Positions 31,360-41,500 of a stretch of DNA of 64,000 nt are shown one piece after another. The DNA is taken from NCBI GenBank assembly GCA_039545275.1, contig BCHS01000016.1:124001-188000 (forward strand), written 5' to 3'. Positions within the stretch are counted from its first letter, which is position 1; every line of letters begins with the position of its first letter. This DNA is from Pseudomicrostroma phylloplanum. Its lineage: Eukaryota > Basidiomycota > Exobasidiomycetes > Microstromatales. The notes below the pieces were generated by a model that searched no databases, was not told where the DNA came from, and worked only from the letters and a program-made list of their open reading frames with translations. The position numbers and the translations under genes are program-made.

Positions 31360-33035
31360 TCACTCCTCTTCGTCGCTATCATCACTGCCGTACGCAGCCA
31401 AGCCACCCAGTCCAGCGCTCTTGCTCTTTGTAGTCGACGCAGCGGCAATCCCCTGATTGCTGGCATGCGAGGACACAGGCGCCTGCTGCTGCTGCTTTCG
31501 CAATGCTTGAAGATGTGCCAGTCCTCCGATCGCTTCGGTCGAGAAAAAGGCGGCGCCGTTGCTTGATCCATTGGATGTAGTCGTGGTCTTCGCAGCCGTG
31601 CCGTCTTGCTCCGCTGACGCTGCTTCTTGTGCTTGCGACGCTTGCTGGTGCCGTCTAGCAGCCTCCTCTTGCCGCTCCATCTCCTCCCAGTTCTTCTGGT
31701 TCTCTGCGATGAGGCGAGACATCTCCTCGTCCTCCTCGGCAGGAGAGCTGGCGGCTGCTTCGATTCTCATCCTCTTGTTGCCGTCTTCGCCTGCCTCCAG
31801 CTGCTCTCGCGCCTTCAGGACCTCCCACTCCTCGGGAGTCATGTTCTCGAGCACCCTCTTCCCACCCTCGACTTCCATCCTTCTCTTTTCTCGTTGGATC
31901 GCTCCAGGGTTGGGGTCCTCTGTAGACCAGCGGATGTTGAGGATCTCGTCATGATCGAGGGATTGGTTGGACATGGCCGCCTTTGCGAACTGGGCAGAGG
32001 CCTCTGCGAGATAGGTCACAAAGGCGCATCCACGATGGTGGAGGACTTTGACTGTGATAGGAGCAAGCAAAGGAAAGAGGGGGAAAGCAACGGCGTGTCT
32101 TCAGGTCAGCAACCGGATGATCGGCGCTTTCTTTTCTTAGACCAACTCACCTCGCTCGATGGTACCCCATTCGCCAAAGTGCCTCCTCAGGACCTTCTCG
32201 GTGTTGCTCATCACAAACGGTCCTCTGTTGGCCATACCGCCCTCCCTTCTGGCTTGACCAACGCTTTTGCCGCCCTTGACTGTCCTGCCCCCGTCTCGCC
32301 ATGAAGGGCCGCCAGGCGTGTTGGCGCCCCCTCCGTTGGAGATCCGTCTCAAGTCATCCTCTTCCTCGTGTATCCTGCCCACGTATAGCGTCCGATTGAC
32401 TCGCTGGATGGATCCGATACCGCCCATGTCATCCTTGTAGTCTCCCATCTTTTCGCGCCCAAAGACATCCCGTCCCTGATCATTAGTGGCAGTATGTGCT
32501 TGAGCCATGCTAGCTTCACTAGCCGAAGGAGGGAGGCGGTGCAGGTATGCGCAATCTGTACCGTTGGAGCAGCGACCTTTGGCAAAGGGCAGGCAGATGA
32601 TGGTAGCATTCAAGAAGTCTCCACGGGTATAGCCGGCATCTTTAGCGATCGAACAGCGAGTCGGCGCCTTCTTTTGGACGGGGGCCTCGCGGTCTCCGCC
32701 TGACCACTTGTTGTACCAGATGTTATATGAGACACCGCTGTGGTAACGAAGAAGGCGTGGCATCATCAGTAGCGGCACTTGGTATGGTCACGCATACCGT
32801 TTACTCACGTCTGAGTAGACTTGTCTGCCTCTTGCCTAAGCTGCTCAGCTCTTTGAGGTGTGATCTGCCTCCGAGCCGGCCGGCTCTTGTACGCAGACGT
32901 TGTCCCGGTCGTAGAGGGCATAGAAGTAGACGATGACGAGACCACGTCTAGGACGGGCGCATTGGAAGGTCCTGCCTCTGCATCGCCTGCCTCTGAAGGT
33001 CCCACGCCGGGCGCAGGAGTCGGGGCAGCATTCAT
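31360..33035 (-). CDS. CWC2: Pre-mRNA splicing factor Cwc2
   Basis: RNA-binding component of the Prp19-associated spliceosome, 501 residues, contacting U6 snRNA in the catalytic core. Three exons: 33035-32809, 32737-32151 and 32051-31360, with introns of 71 and 99 nt (GTGAGT donors). The N-terminal ~75 residues are disordered. The Torus/zinc-finger module is clear: TGVSYNIWYNKWSGG, CSIAKDAGYTRG, then CLPFAKGRCSNGTDCAYLHR (CCCH type). An RRM follows (VNRTLYVGRI...EKVLRRHFGEWGTIERVKVL and CAFVTYLAEASAQFAKAAM) with a ~50-residue insertion in its first part. LNIRWSTEDPNPGAIQREKR is the conserved Cwc2 post-RRM segment. The C-terminus is a Gln/Ala-rich coiled coil ending DDSDEEE. It converges within 101 bp on the Myb-like gene. 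Confidence 0.94.
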
Positions 33036-33150
33036 GATTGGAAGATGTGGGGAGGGAGAAGGATGTATCTCGGACAGGTTCCCTGTCGGACACTACTAAG
33101 CGGGTGCTAAAAGTGGACGGCGGGCGGATGCGCCGGCGCAAAGCGAAAGC

Positions 33151-33158
33151 AAAAAAAA
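33151..33158 (-). terminator. Pol III oligo-T terminator of the initiator tRNA
   Basis: A run of eight T on the minus strand, two bases after the 3' end of the tRNA gene at 33161. Confidence 0.85.
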
Positions 33159-33160
33159 GC

Positions 33161-33245
33161 TAGCTGAAGCACGTTTCGATCGTGCGACCTTCGGGTTTGA
33201 TATTTGTAATATGAGCCCGACGATCTTCCGCTGATCTATTCAGCT
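33161..33245 (-). tRNA. Initiator tRNA-Met (CAT) with 13-nt intron
   Basis: The minus strand folds as a complete tRNA: acceptor stem AGCTGAA/TTCAGCT, D stem GATC/GATC, anticodon stem TCGGG/CCCGA, T stem GCACG/CGTGC, discriminator A. Anticodon loop CTCATAA carries CAT and is split after the base 3' to the anticodon (position 37) by a 13-nt intron (TTACAAATATCAA). Without the intron the length is 72 nt. Initiator hallmarks are present: first pair A1:U72, three G:C pairs in the anticodon stem (GGG/CCC), and T loop ATCGAAA with A at positions 54 and 60 instead of TTCGAAT. It serves translation start. It lies in the divergent space between CWC2 and SEC2. Confidence 0.93.
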
Positions 33246-33554
33246 ATGAAGAGCTTTGAATCCTCGCTAGACGTACAAGTACTTCTCAGCGCATTCGAAC
33301 GCAACTCGTGACCTTCGTGGTCCGGTCTCAAAATAGGCAAAGGACACACCTCGCTCGGCTTGCCGACGTGCCCTGCATGCTGTCCGCGTTGTACCCCGGC
33401 CCATCACTCTTGTCCTCCGCGTTACCAAGCTCATACGCCTTCTCCACCGCACATTCTCGTGCCTTCCTGTCGTGAAGTCTACCCAAAGACAGATCGTCGT
33501 CATCATCATCATTAGGGGCGCGCAGCTGATCTGCTGACTGGCCGCATATCAGAC
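33246..33554. other. Promoter region of SEC2 and 5' flank of the tRNA gene
   Basis: 309 bp with no coding region. A CAT-type run (ATGATGATGACGACG on the minus strand) lies near 33495-33512. Confidence 0.5.
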
Positions 33555-36395
33555 ATGGCTCTCGATGATGGGAGAGCCAACGGCAGCGGAGAAGCACCTG
33601 GAGAGGAGGAGCTCAAGGTGACGCCCTCTGAGGAGACGGCGGACGCTGCTACCCCCCTCGCGCCAGCTGCTTCGATGTCGTCGGAGAAAATCGATGCCTA
33701 TTCAGATGCTCGAGAGAAGATGAACGATCTTTCGTTAGAGAGCTCAGGCTCCTCCACTGCCTTTACTCCGGACAAGACCGCGCCTTCCAACTTGGCCTCG
33801 GCTGTTGCTCCCATTCTCGATACCTCGAATGACGACATCGAGACGCTAAAGCTGAAGCTCGTGGAGCTGAGCAATCAAGTCTCTGATCTCAACTCCAAGC
33901 TGGTCAATTCGTTCAATCGCGTCTCGGATCTGGAAGATGACCTCTCGGAGGCGAAGGAGAAGGCAATGACTGGGACTACCAGGGTCGCTGAGCTGGAGAA
34001 GGAGCGACAGGAGCACCTTGCCGCTCTGAATACTGGTCTCCTGGTAGAGAAGGCTCACGTCAGCTCAGAGATGCAGCGAATGATGGACAGGGTCATTGAG
34101 GAGACGAAGCAGAGAGGACAGGCAGAGAGCGACAAGGCCAAAATCGAGTCTGAGCTGGACGAACTCAGCGCCAGTCTCTTCGGAGAGGCGAACCGCATGG
34201 TCGCCGTGGAAAGACTTGCGAGGGCTAGGGCGGACGAGAAGAGTAAGCAGATGGAGGACCGGTTGCAAGATACCGAGGGAATCATGCTCGAGCAGCAAAA
34301 GGTGCTGGGAGGCCTGCAGAGCCAATTAGACGCATACAAAGCGGCGGAAGAGCGCTCACCGGGAGAGGACGACGGTGAAGGTGGATCCGTGCCAATGGCA
34401 GGGAGATCTCTCACCGAAGTGTCTAGGAGAGGGAGGAGGGCCAGCATGGACCTCAGCCCATACCAAGACCGCAGACTGCTCATGCTGGACATTGTGCCGT
34501 ACCAAGAGCTGCGCTCGTTCCTCGATCACCTTCGCAAGCTGCGCAAGTCGCTCGCTCCTTTCTACAGCTACCCATATGACCCGAGGAAAACGAGCATGAA
34601 CCGTCAGCATTCGCTGGACATGACGACGCCGCATCGAGCTTCTTCCCCCGCCATGGGCTCTACCCGTTCAGCCGTGGCCTCTCTCACAAGCCAGGGCCTT
34701 TATTCGGACTACAACCAAAGCACAGCCAGCAGCGCCTCGGCTTCTTCTCCTTTCGCAGCGGTCGGTGTGTCACGGCACAAGGACTATCCAACGCTGCCAT
34801 CGAATTGCGAACAGCTAGTCCACATCCCTTCTCAGCTGTCCCTGCCATTCATCAAGAGGTCACAGGAGGAAGACTCTGATCCTTGCCTTCGGATCGACTT
34901 TGCTCCTGGTCTGAACTGGCTGACGAGGAGAACGGCCAACACTTCTGTGCTTGAAGGCAACTTGCTCATCGAGCCACTGTTTCCGGGAGGGAGGATAGAG
35001 GACGAGCAGGCTGTGCGAGATCAGTACTCAAACAGCCCCCCCGCCGCATGCGCAATGTGCGGCATGCTTCTCGTCAACGTGCCTCTGCCGGGAGGCGAGG
35101 ACGGCAAGTCCACCACGGGCACACCCGACCTACGCACAGTCTCAGGCTGGGCAAGCTCCGTGGCCGCGGCCACCAATTCCGCCGCTCTATCACTAAGAGA
35201 AGCCGCAGGATCTTCCCAAAAGACGGACACGAGCGACAAGCCTCCTCTGAAGAGCAGCAGGAGCGGTCTATTCGGATCTCTCAATGCATTGCGCAGCAAG
35301 ACGGGAAGTCCAAAGCCCGCTCAACAATCGCAACCATCCATTGGAGAGGTCGAGCAGGAGGCGACGGCGCAAGCTACCACAAGTCCCGCGGCTGCACCTG
35401 GACCAATCCCAGCGGTGGATTACGGTTCATTGCCTATCCCTACGCACATTTTCCGCATTTCGGAGAGCTCAAATGTTCGCTATCTGCTCTGCCCGCATCA
35501 CTGTCTTGTGCGCTTGAGAGCTGCATGCGCCTTCTGGGGCTACATCCGCCACATTGAGCGAGCGGTTGTGCTGGAGGGCAAGCTGGCGTGGGACAATGAA
35601 CGGACCGCAGGGCCCGCAAGTGGAGTTGTCAAGCCGCAAGCTCGGCGGGCTTCTGTGATGCCTGTTGCTTCCTCAGAGACCACTGCTGCCGACACTGAGA
35701 TGGCCAAGGTCGACAGCCAGATTTCCGACGGTACCGAAATCGCGCCGGCTGTGCCTCTTTCGGAAGAGCTGCCTTCGTCGTCTATTGAGTTGCCTAGAGG
35801 AAGTGGATCAATCCATTCGAATGATGCTGCTGGACAGTCAGACGATGGATTCCACGATGCAGATGCAGGCACAGCGCCACCTTCACCAGACGATACTTTC
35901 GGAGCAACAGCCGCAGACGATACAGCTCAAGCAGGCGCAATAGCCGAGCAAAGCACAGACGCTCCCTCGACAGTCGAAGCGGGTTCGGTTGAGACGCCAG
36001 AGACGCCAGAGACGCCAGTAGGGCCAGCTGCAGACGGAGCCGATACGCCCTCATCAACAGCTCCAGCAGTACCGCCGCGCCGTCTCAGGCCTGTTCCCTC
36101 TCCTGCACCGGCAGCTTCTACAACGGAAGGAGGAGGTCCGCCAAAGCTACCTCCCCTCCCGCGTCGTCCCACCAACCCGCCAGCCGGCCAAGCGCCTGCT
36201 GCTGCTGCTGCTCCGGCTACCACGGCTCTGCCTGCCCTCCCTCCACTAGGTCCTCCCCCGAGGAAGACGCTACGTGTCGATGGCGTGTTGACAGGCGAGG
36301 AGAAGCCTCTGATATGGGATGAAAAGGTGTATTTGGAGGTACTTAGATTGAAGAGGGTCATGTGGGAGGCCAGAATCGGTGTGAAGGGAGAATGA
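33555..36395 (+). CDS. SEC2: Sec2-like Rab guanine nucleotide exchange factor
   Basis: Single-exon 946-residue exchange factor that would activate the Rab Sec4 on secretory vesicles for polarised exocytosis. Residues ~95-260 form a continuous coiled coil (LKLKLVELSNQVSDLNSKLV...), ending in the signature block KIESELDELSASLFGEANRM and AVERLARARADEKSKQMED around residues 200-245, the Sec4-binding part of Sec2/Rabin8. A second conserved region has CLRIDFAPGLNWLTRR, CAMCGMLLVNVPLPG and RYLLCPHHCLVRLRAACAFW; its paired Cys (C-x2-C, C-x3-C) look metal-binding. The C-terminus (from ~650) is Ser/Glu and Pro-rich, with many proline runs that may bind SH3 proteins, and a final helix EVLRLKRVMWEAR. Confidence 0.9.
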   Translation: MALDDGRANGSGEAPGEEELKVTPSEETADAATPLAPAASMSSEKIDAYSDAREKMNDLSLESSGSSTAFTPDKTAPSNLASAVAPILDTSNDDIETLKLKLVELSNQVSDLNSKLVNSFNRVSDLEDDLSEAKEKAMTGTTRVAELEKERQEHLAALNTGLLVEKAHVSSEMQRMMDRVIEETKQRGQAESDKAKIESELDELSASLFGEANRMVAVERLARARADEKSKQMEDRLQDTEGIMLEQQKVLGGLQSQLDAYKAAEERSPGEDDGEGGSVPMAGRSLTEVSRRGRRASMDLSPYQDRRLLMLDIVPYQELRSFLDHLRKLRKSLAPFYSYPYDPRKTSMNRQHSLDMTTPHRASSPAMGSTRSAVASLTSQGLYSDYNQSTASSASASSPFAAVGVSRHKDYPTLPSNCEQLVHIPSQLSLPFIKRSQEEDSDPCLRIDFAPGLNWLTRRTANTSVLEGNLLIEPLFPGGRIEDEQAVRDQYSNSPPAACAMCGMLLVNVPLPGGEDGKSTTGTPDLRTVSGWASSVAAATNSAALSLREAAGSSQKTDTSDKPPLKSSRSGLFGSLNALRSKTGSPKPAQQSQPSIGEVEQEATAQATTSPAAAPGPIPAVDYGSLPIPTHIFRISESSNVRYLLCPHHCLVRLRAACAFWGYIRHIERAVVLEGKLAWDNERTAGPASGVVKPQARRASVMPVASSETTAADTEMAKVDSQISDGTEIAPAVPLSEELPSSSIELPRGSGSIHSNDAAGQSDDGFHDADAGTAPPSPDDTFGATAADDTAQAGAIAEQSTDAPSTVEAGSVETPETPETPVGPAADGADTPSSTAPAVPPRRLRPVPSPAPAASTTEGGGPPKLPPLPRRPTNPPAGQAPAAAAAPATTALPALPPLGPPPRKTLRVDGVLTGEEKPLIWDEKVYLEVLRLKRVMWEARIGVKGE

Positions 36396-36664
36396 AGGAT
36401 AATGTGAAGATCAAGGGAGAAAAGAAAGGAGGGAAGCTTGTCTGTCAATACTTTGATGTTTCATGAGAATAATGAAGAACATAGCTCAATCGAGGGGACT
36501 TATTGTGACACGTTGATATTGAATGTTGAGCAATGATGTGATGAGATGAGATGAGATCGTGACATAGAGAGCGGTGTCCTTTTAGCAAGAAGCTGACCAT
36601 ACTTCTCAGACCGCTCTGTCTGTCCCCCGCAGTGTACCTTACCTATGCCTGACAGCTGACTTGC

Positions 36665-38113
36665 TCAATAGGACGATGTAGCCCTCACCCCAACGCCCGC
36701 TGTCCCTATACCCCGTCCACTACCCGTTTCTCTCCGCAACTCCTCCCTCTCGCCCCGCGTCCTGCCAACATTAGTCGTCACTCCACCACTATCACGACCA
36801 CTGCTCGCACTACCACCACCACCACCACCGCTAAGGGCTGGCCATCGACTGTTGACGATGCCCAACACCAGCGGCGCGACGAGTGTCCTTGCGAAGATCT
36901 CTCCGAAACCAAGACAGACGCCATTGATAAAGGGCAGGCCGAGGTTGACGAAGAAGCTCGAGGAGAGAATGGCGAGGCGGCGACCCCAGCTGATCTGAGA
37001 AGAGGGTGAGATAGCCGTCAGGATGAGGGAGCCTGTTGGGGCGTGCGTCTGCGCTGAGGCTCCACCTCGAGAGGAGGAGGAAGTGGTGCTAGAGGAGTCC
37101 GACTCCGACTCCGAGTCAGAAGCGTCGCCTTGGCCTGCAGTACTGCCCTCTGGCAGCAGCTCTTTAGGTGGAGCGCCCTGAGAGCCGTAGTATGACTGGA
37201 GAGTCGGATCGTCCGCGTGCCGATGGAAGATACGGGGCATGCCGGTGGAAGAGACAGTGGGTACTGTCTGCACGTGCGAGTTGCCAGATGTCGTCTTGGG
37301 CTGGTGGGCTGCCCTACTGTCGTCGGCATCGTCTTGCTCTCCGTCGCTCGAGTGACTCCGATGATGCTGGTGATGCTGGCGATGGTCTGTATGCTGTGGC
37401 TCGCCAGAGTCACGGGCAGCGGACCTCTCGTCTGGCGAAAGTAACGCTGTGAGACCAGCGCCTGCTGCTGGTTCTCCCGAGAACGAGGAGGTAGCGGCTC
37501 CCAACGCCGTATTGGGAGGTTCCAGTCGATCGAACAGGGGATGATGCGGAAAGTCCTCGCTTCTGCTAGCTGTCTCCGATGAGTCACCTATCACAGGCGA
37601 CGACGTCTGCTCTTCTGTGCTATGCGAGGTCAATCCCTCAATTGCCCTCCTAGTGCTGGTGTCCTCCCTCACCAGAGGCAGTCTCTTGGCTACTCCCTCC
37701 CTCAGCTTCGACACGTCGGCCTCATCTAGCGAAGAGGCAGCGTCGTCCACCTGTCCTCTGAGGCTCGGACTGGCCATGTACTCGTTCAGGTCTAAATTGG
37801 AGATGACGGACGCAGTGAGGTCACCCCTGTGAGAGGTTGTGCCGCGCTCGCTGAGACTGCCTCTCGAGCTGCTGGTGCTGCTACCGCTCGACTCAGGCGA
37901 CCGGGATGTAGTCCTCAGAACGTCATCTGTATGAGCTGGTGTCGATTCAGAGGTAGTGGCAGTGCTGGAAGATGCAGTTGGTGAAGCACTGCGATGAGCT
38001 CGTGGTCGCAGATGGGGAGAGGACGGTACCTCGTGAGGAGACTGCTGCTGCTCGTCTCCGTCTTGCTGCGGGCGTAAGCTCGACGAGCCCGATGTCGACG
38101 ACGAGTCAGACAT
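36665..38113 (-). CDS. MIM1: Mim1/Tom13-domain outer-membrane biogenesis protein with very long N-terminus
   Basis: Single-exon 482-residue protein. Near the C-terminus (about residues 365-430) lies the family block SWGRRLAILSSSFFVNLGL, PFINGVCLGFGEIFARTL, APLVLGIVNSRWP, corresponding to the Mim1/Tom13 segment that inserts alpha-helical proteins into the mitochondrial outer membrane; the LPFxNGxxLGFGEIFA pattern is characteristic. Yeast Mim1 is only ~110 residues. Here ~360 residues of Ser/Thr/Glu/His-rich disordered sequence precede the domain and a Gly/Arg-rich tail follows. The reading frame is continuous from an ATG at 38113 with no splice signal needed. It diverges from RAD2 and converges on SEC2. 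Confidence 0.83.
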   Translation of the reverse strand: MSDSSSTSGSSSLRPQQDGDEQQQSPHEVPSSPHLRPRAHRSASPTASSSTATTSESTPAHTDDVLRTTSRSPESSGSSTSSSRGSLSERGTTSHRGDLTASVISNLDLNEYMASPSLRGQVDDAASSLDEADVSKLREGVAKRLPLVREDTSTRRAIEGLTSHSTEEQTSSPVIGDSSETASRSEDFPHHPLFDRLEPPNTALGAATSSFSGEPAAGAGLTALLSPDERSAARDSGEPQHTDHRQHHQHHRSHSSDGEQDDADDSRAAHQPKTTSGNSHVQTVPTVSSTGMPRIFHRHADDPTLQSYYGSQGAPPKELLPEGSTAGQGDASDSESESDSSSTTSSSSRGGASAQTHAPTGSLILTAISPSSQISWGRRLAILSSSFFVNLGLPFINGVCLGFGEIFARTLVAPLVLGIVNSRWPALSGGGGGGSASSGRDSGGVTTNVGRTRGEREELRRETGSGRGIGTAGVGVRATSSY

Positions 38114-38549
38114 GGTGTGGTAGGAGACTACGTTGTCTCGAAGATGACGAGGCCGGTGAAGACGGTGTGAGCGATGCTACCGAGGGGTCAAGTCGGACAA
38201 TGCTAATGTTCCTGAGGGGCCTTGCCGAGATGCGGATCGGAACTGGGCCCCTTTCCGTCGGCAGGTCAAGGCGGGACCCTGATCTGATGGACCTGCGCAT
38301 ATATTCCCACCTTGCTTCTTACCAAAGTCACCATCTCTTCCTAATTGCTGCTCCCGCGTCGTCTGTACAGCGGCTGCCAGACATTCGTACCTCCTCGCTT
38401 CTAGGAGCAGGGTGTGGCGAGACTGGACAGCACATCGTTGCTGTGGTCCACTTGGGCCCTCCACCTTGCTGAGCAGCGTATCCGCACGGGCGGCTTACGA
38501 CTCAGCGTCCATCTCGCGGCATCCCACGAGCTTCTAAAGCCTCGCCAAG
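38114..38549. other. Divergent promoter region, MIM1 / RAD2
   Basis: 436 bp between two start codons. ATATAT at 38299-38304 could serve as a TATA element for the RAD2 side. No coding region seen. Confidence 0.5.
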
Positions 38550-41500
38550 ATGGGTGTGCAGGGGCTATGGTCTCTGCTCCAGCCAGCCGCAAGGCCCATC
38601 AGGCTGGAGGACCTCGAAGGCAAAAGATTTGCAGTCGACTCGTCGATTTGGCTCTACCACTTCCGTATGGCCATGAGGGACAAGGAAGGAAGGACTCTGG
38701 CCAATGCGCATATATTGGGATTCTTCTGGAGGATCACTAAGCTCTTGCATTTCGGTCTGAGGCCTGTCTTCGTCTTCGATGGTGGAGCACCGGTGATGAA
38801 GAGGCAGACGCTGGTCAGTTGAAAGTTGAAGTGTGCGGATGTAGAGGTCGCCCCGCTGACCGAGCACTTAGCCCTTCGCTACTATTTACAGATCGGTCGT
38901 AAAGCTCGAAGGACCGGTGCCAAGGAGTCTCATGCACTGGCGGCCAAGAAGCTTCTCAATGCTCAGATGCGTCAAGCAGCCCTGCAGCATGTCGCAGCGG
39001 GCCAAGGGGCAGGCCGCGACCAGGGAGCTGAGAATGAAGGAGACGACTGGCAAGACGAAGACACTGGCATGGGCAGTAACGTCGTCTACTTCGATGACTA
39101 CAGCAACCAAGCCGGTTTCAGTAGGCCTTCTGCTGCCAATGCTCCAGCTCCGATGTCTCGAAGTCCCAGCAAACAAGGGCCGCTGAGTGCAAAGTCACCT
39201 TCTCCGGTCAAAGGCAAGAAGAACATCGACTACCATCGCGACCCTTATGCCCTACCACATCTGGACAAGGACATTACTTCAATGACGGCGTCTAGCAGTC
39301 GAGATAGAGAAGGCTCTGGTGGACCTAGGAAAGGGCGTCGTAATGACTTTCGATTCGCCACAGACTCGGAGCTGCGCCATCTACTCTCCTCAATCACTCC
39401 TTCGGACATCGACATGTCCTCGCCACTCTTCCGCTCTCTGCCCTTCGAGCTACAGTATGAGCTCGTGGGAGACATGAGAGCTGCTTCGAGAGGGACCTCC
39501 TACAAACGCCTGCAACAAATGCTCAAGACGTCTCCGACCGCTATTGACTTCTCTCGAGCCCAAGTGCTCAATCTCAAGAACCGCAACGAGCTGACGCAGA
39601 AAGTCTTTGAGGTGACCGACGAGATCGGAGATGCCAACATCAAAATACCTATCAGAGTTGCCGGAGAAAGGAACAGGGAGTACGTTCTCGTGAGGAGAGA
39701 AGGCGACGAGACAGGCTTTGTGTTGGGAGTGAGAAACCAGCAAGGCGCTACGAAAGATAAGGCCATCGTGGTCGGTGGCGAACCCGAGCGGGTAGACATC
39801 TCTTCGGACGAAGAGGAAGAAGACGTAGCTGGGCGTGGCAAGAGTCGACTTCGGCATGATGACGATGATGATGACGAAGAGCTCGACGAAGTGGAGGTAC
39901 CTACCGTGGGAGGTGCTGCTGGACCTTCGCGGCCTACAACGATATCTCGGTCCCCATCCAATGCCTTCAAGGCCTCAGATGCCAACAATCCTGAGGTGCG
40001 CCGAGCACTGGCAGAGCAGTTGCTTACCAAGCGTGCTCAGGAGCACATCAGGGAGAAGATGAGGGAGAAGGGGATCGTCAACGAAGACGAAATCTTGGAG
40101 GAGCAGCTCAAGCTTGCAAGGCAGCGCATGAAAGAGGGCGGTGGAAAGGGCGGAGAGCTCTTTTCCCCTAAGAAGTCAGGCCGTCCAGCGAAGCCGGTCC
40201 GCGCATCGGCCCAGGACTTGGATGTTGACGACGAAGATGCCATCTCTTGGCCGGATAGCGATGCTCCAGAAGTGATCTCCGATGACGACAACGACGACGC
40301 AGCGGCTCGACAGCTGGAAGAAGATGAATTGCAAGACCTCGCCTATGCTCTGTCTGCGTCCACTAGCAAAGACCCAAAGCGGACCACCGGCGCTACCCCT
40401 GGTCAGAAGCAGCCTGTCACTGTGGCGATTTCTGACGATGAAGATCAAGACGAGACGATGCTAGACGATGTGGATGTTGGCCTGGCGGTCAAGGCAAAGG
40501 ATGAAGAGCCTTTAGTCAACTTTGATGCTGGAGCATATGCTGACCTTTACGGAGGGCCGTCAAACGACCTGCTCGGGCAGAAAAGTGAGGAAGATGAAGA
40601 AGACCTCGACGATCTCGAACCTGTACAAAGCCCAGCATTACCAGCAAAGCGTCTCAAGGAGCCATTGACTGTCGTCGACGACGTCGACCCCCTTGCTGCT
40701 CCCCCACAGAAGGCTGGTCCTGTTCTCGGGTTCCGCAGAGCCGACCGACCTGGTCTGCGTGCAGGACTCGACCCGAAGCTGTTCCAGCGGAGAAAGTGGT
40801 ACGACGATGAGGCAGAGGCGAACAGCTCCGGCCAAATGGTTCCGACCAAGGACAGCAGTCCGTCTAAGGCGGGGGTTCCTTTCAAGCTCTCTCAAAGTCC
40901 AGCGCAGAGCCCGACGAAGCCTTCCGCGTTTCCTGAGTTCGTAGGAGGTATGCCCAGTCCGACCAAGGCTGCTCAGATTCGCAAAGAGAGAAGCGTCAGC
41001 AAGATCGGCGACAAGGCCACCGCAGGCGCTTTTGGCTCGCCCTTCAACCCGGCCTCTCCTGCTGCAAAGGCGCTCAAGGCTAGCCCCAAAGCCACACCAA
41101 CCAAGCGACCGCTGCCTCCGACTCAGACTGTCCCGAGGGAGGACGGTGAAGGTCGACCGGAACCACCTCTTGAGCCTCTCCCCAAGGGCGACGATCTAGC
41201 GGCGACTGAAATGCTCAACGCTGAGACCGGTGTTCTGAGCTCGAAGCCTGAGCCTCCGAGCCTGGGACCTCCCGCTTCCGCTCCTCGGCCTGATGCTGAG
41301 CTGCAAGCCATCGACCAACAAGTGGAGCGCAGAGAGACTGAGCCTGTTCCTGCTAGCCCCGTCAGCGCGGTGTCTGAGCAAGCCACCATTCCCGCAGAAG
41401 TGTCAACCGCTAGCGCTACAGACCAGCAGGCAAAAGACGCTGCCGGTGTCATCGAAGGTGACCTTCGCCCTGTTGCGAGTGGAGAGCAGAGTGGCCAGCC

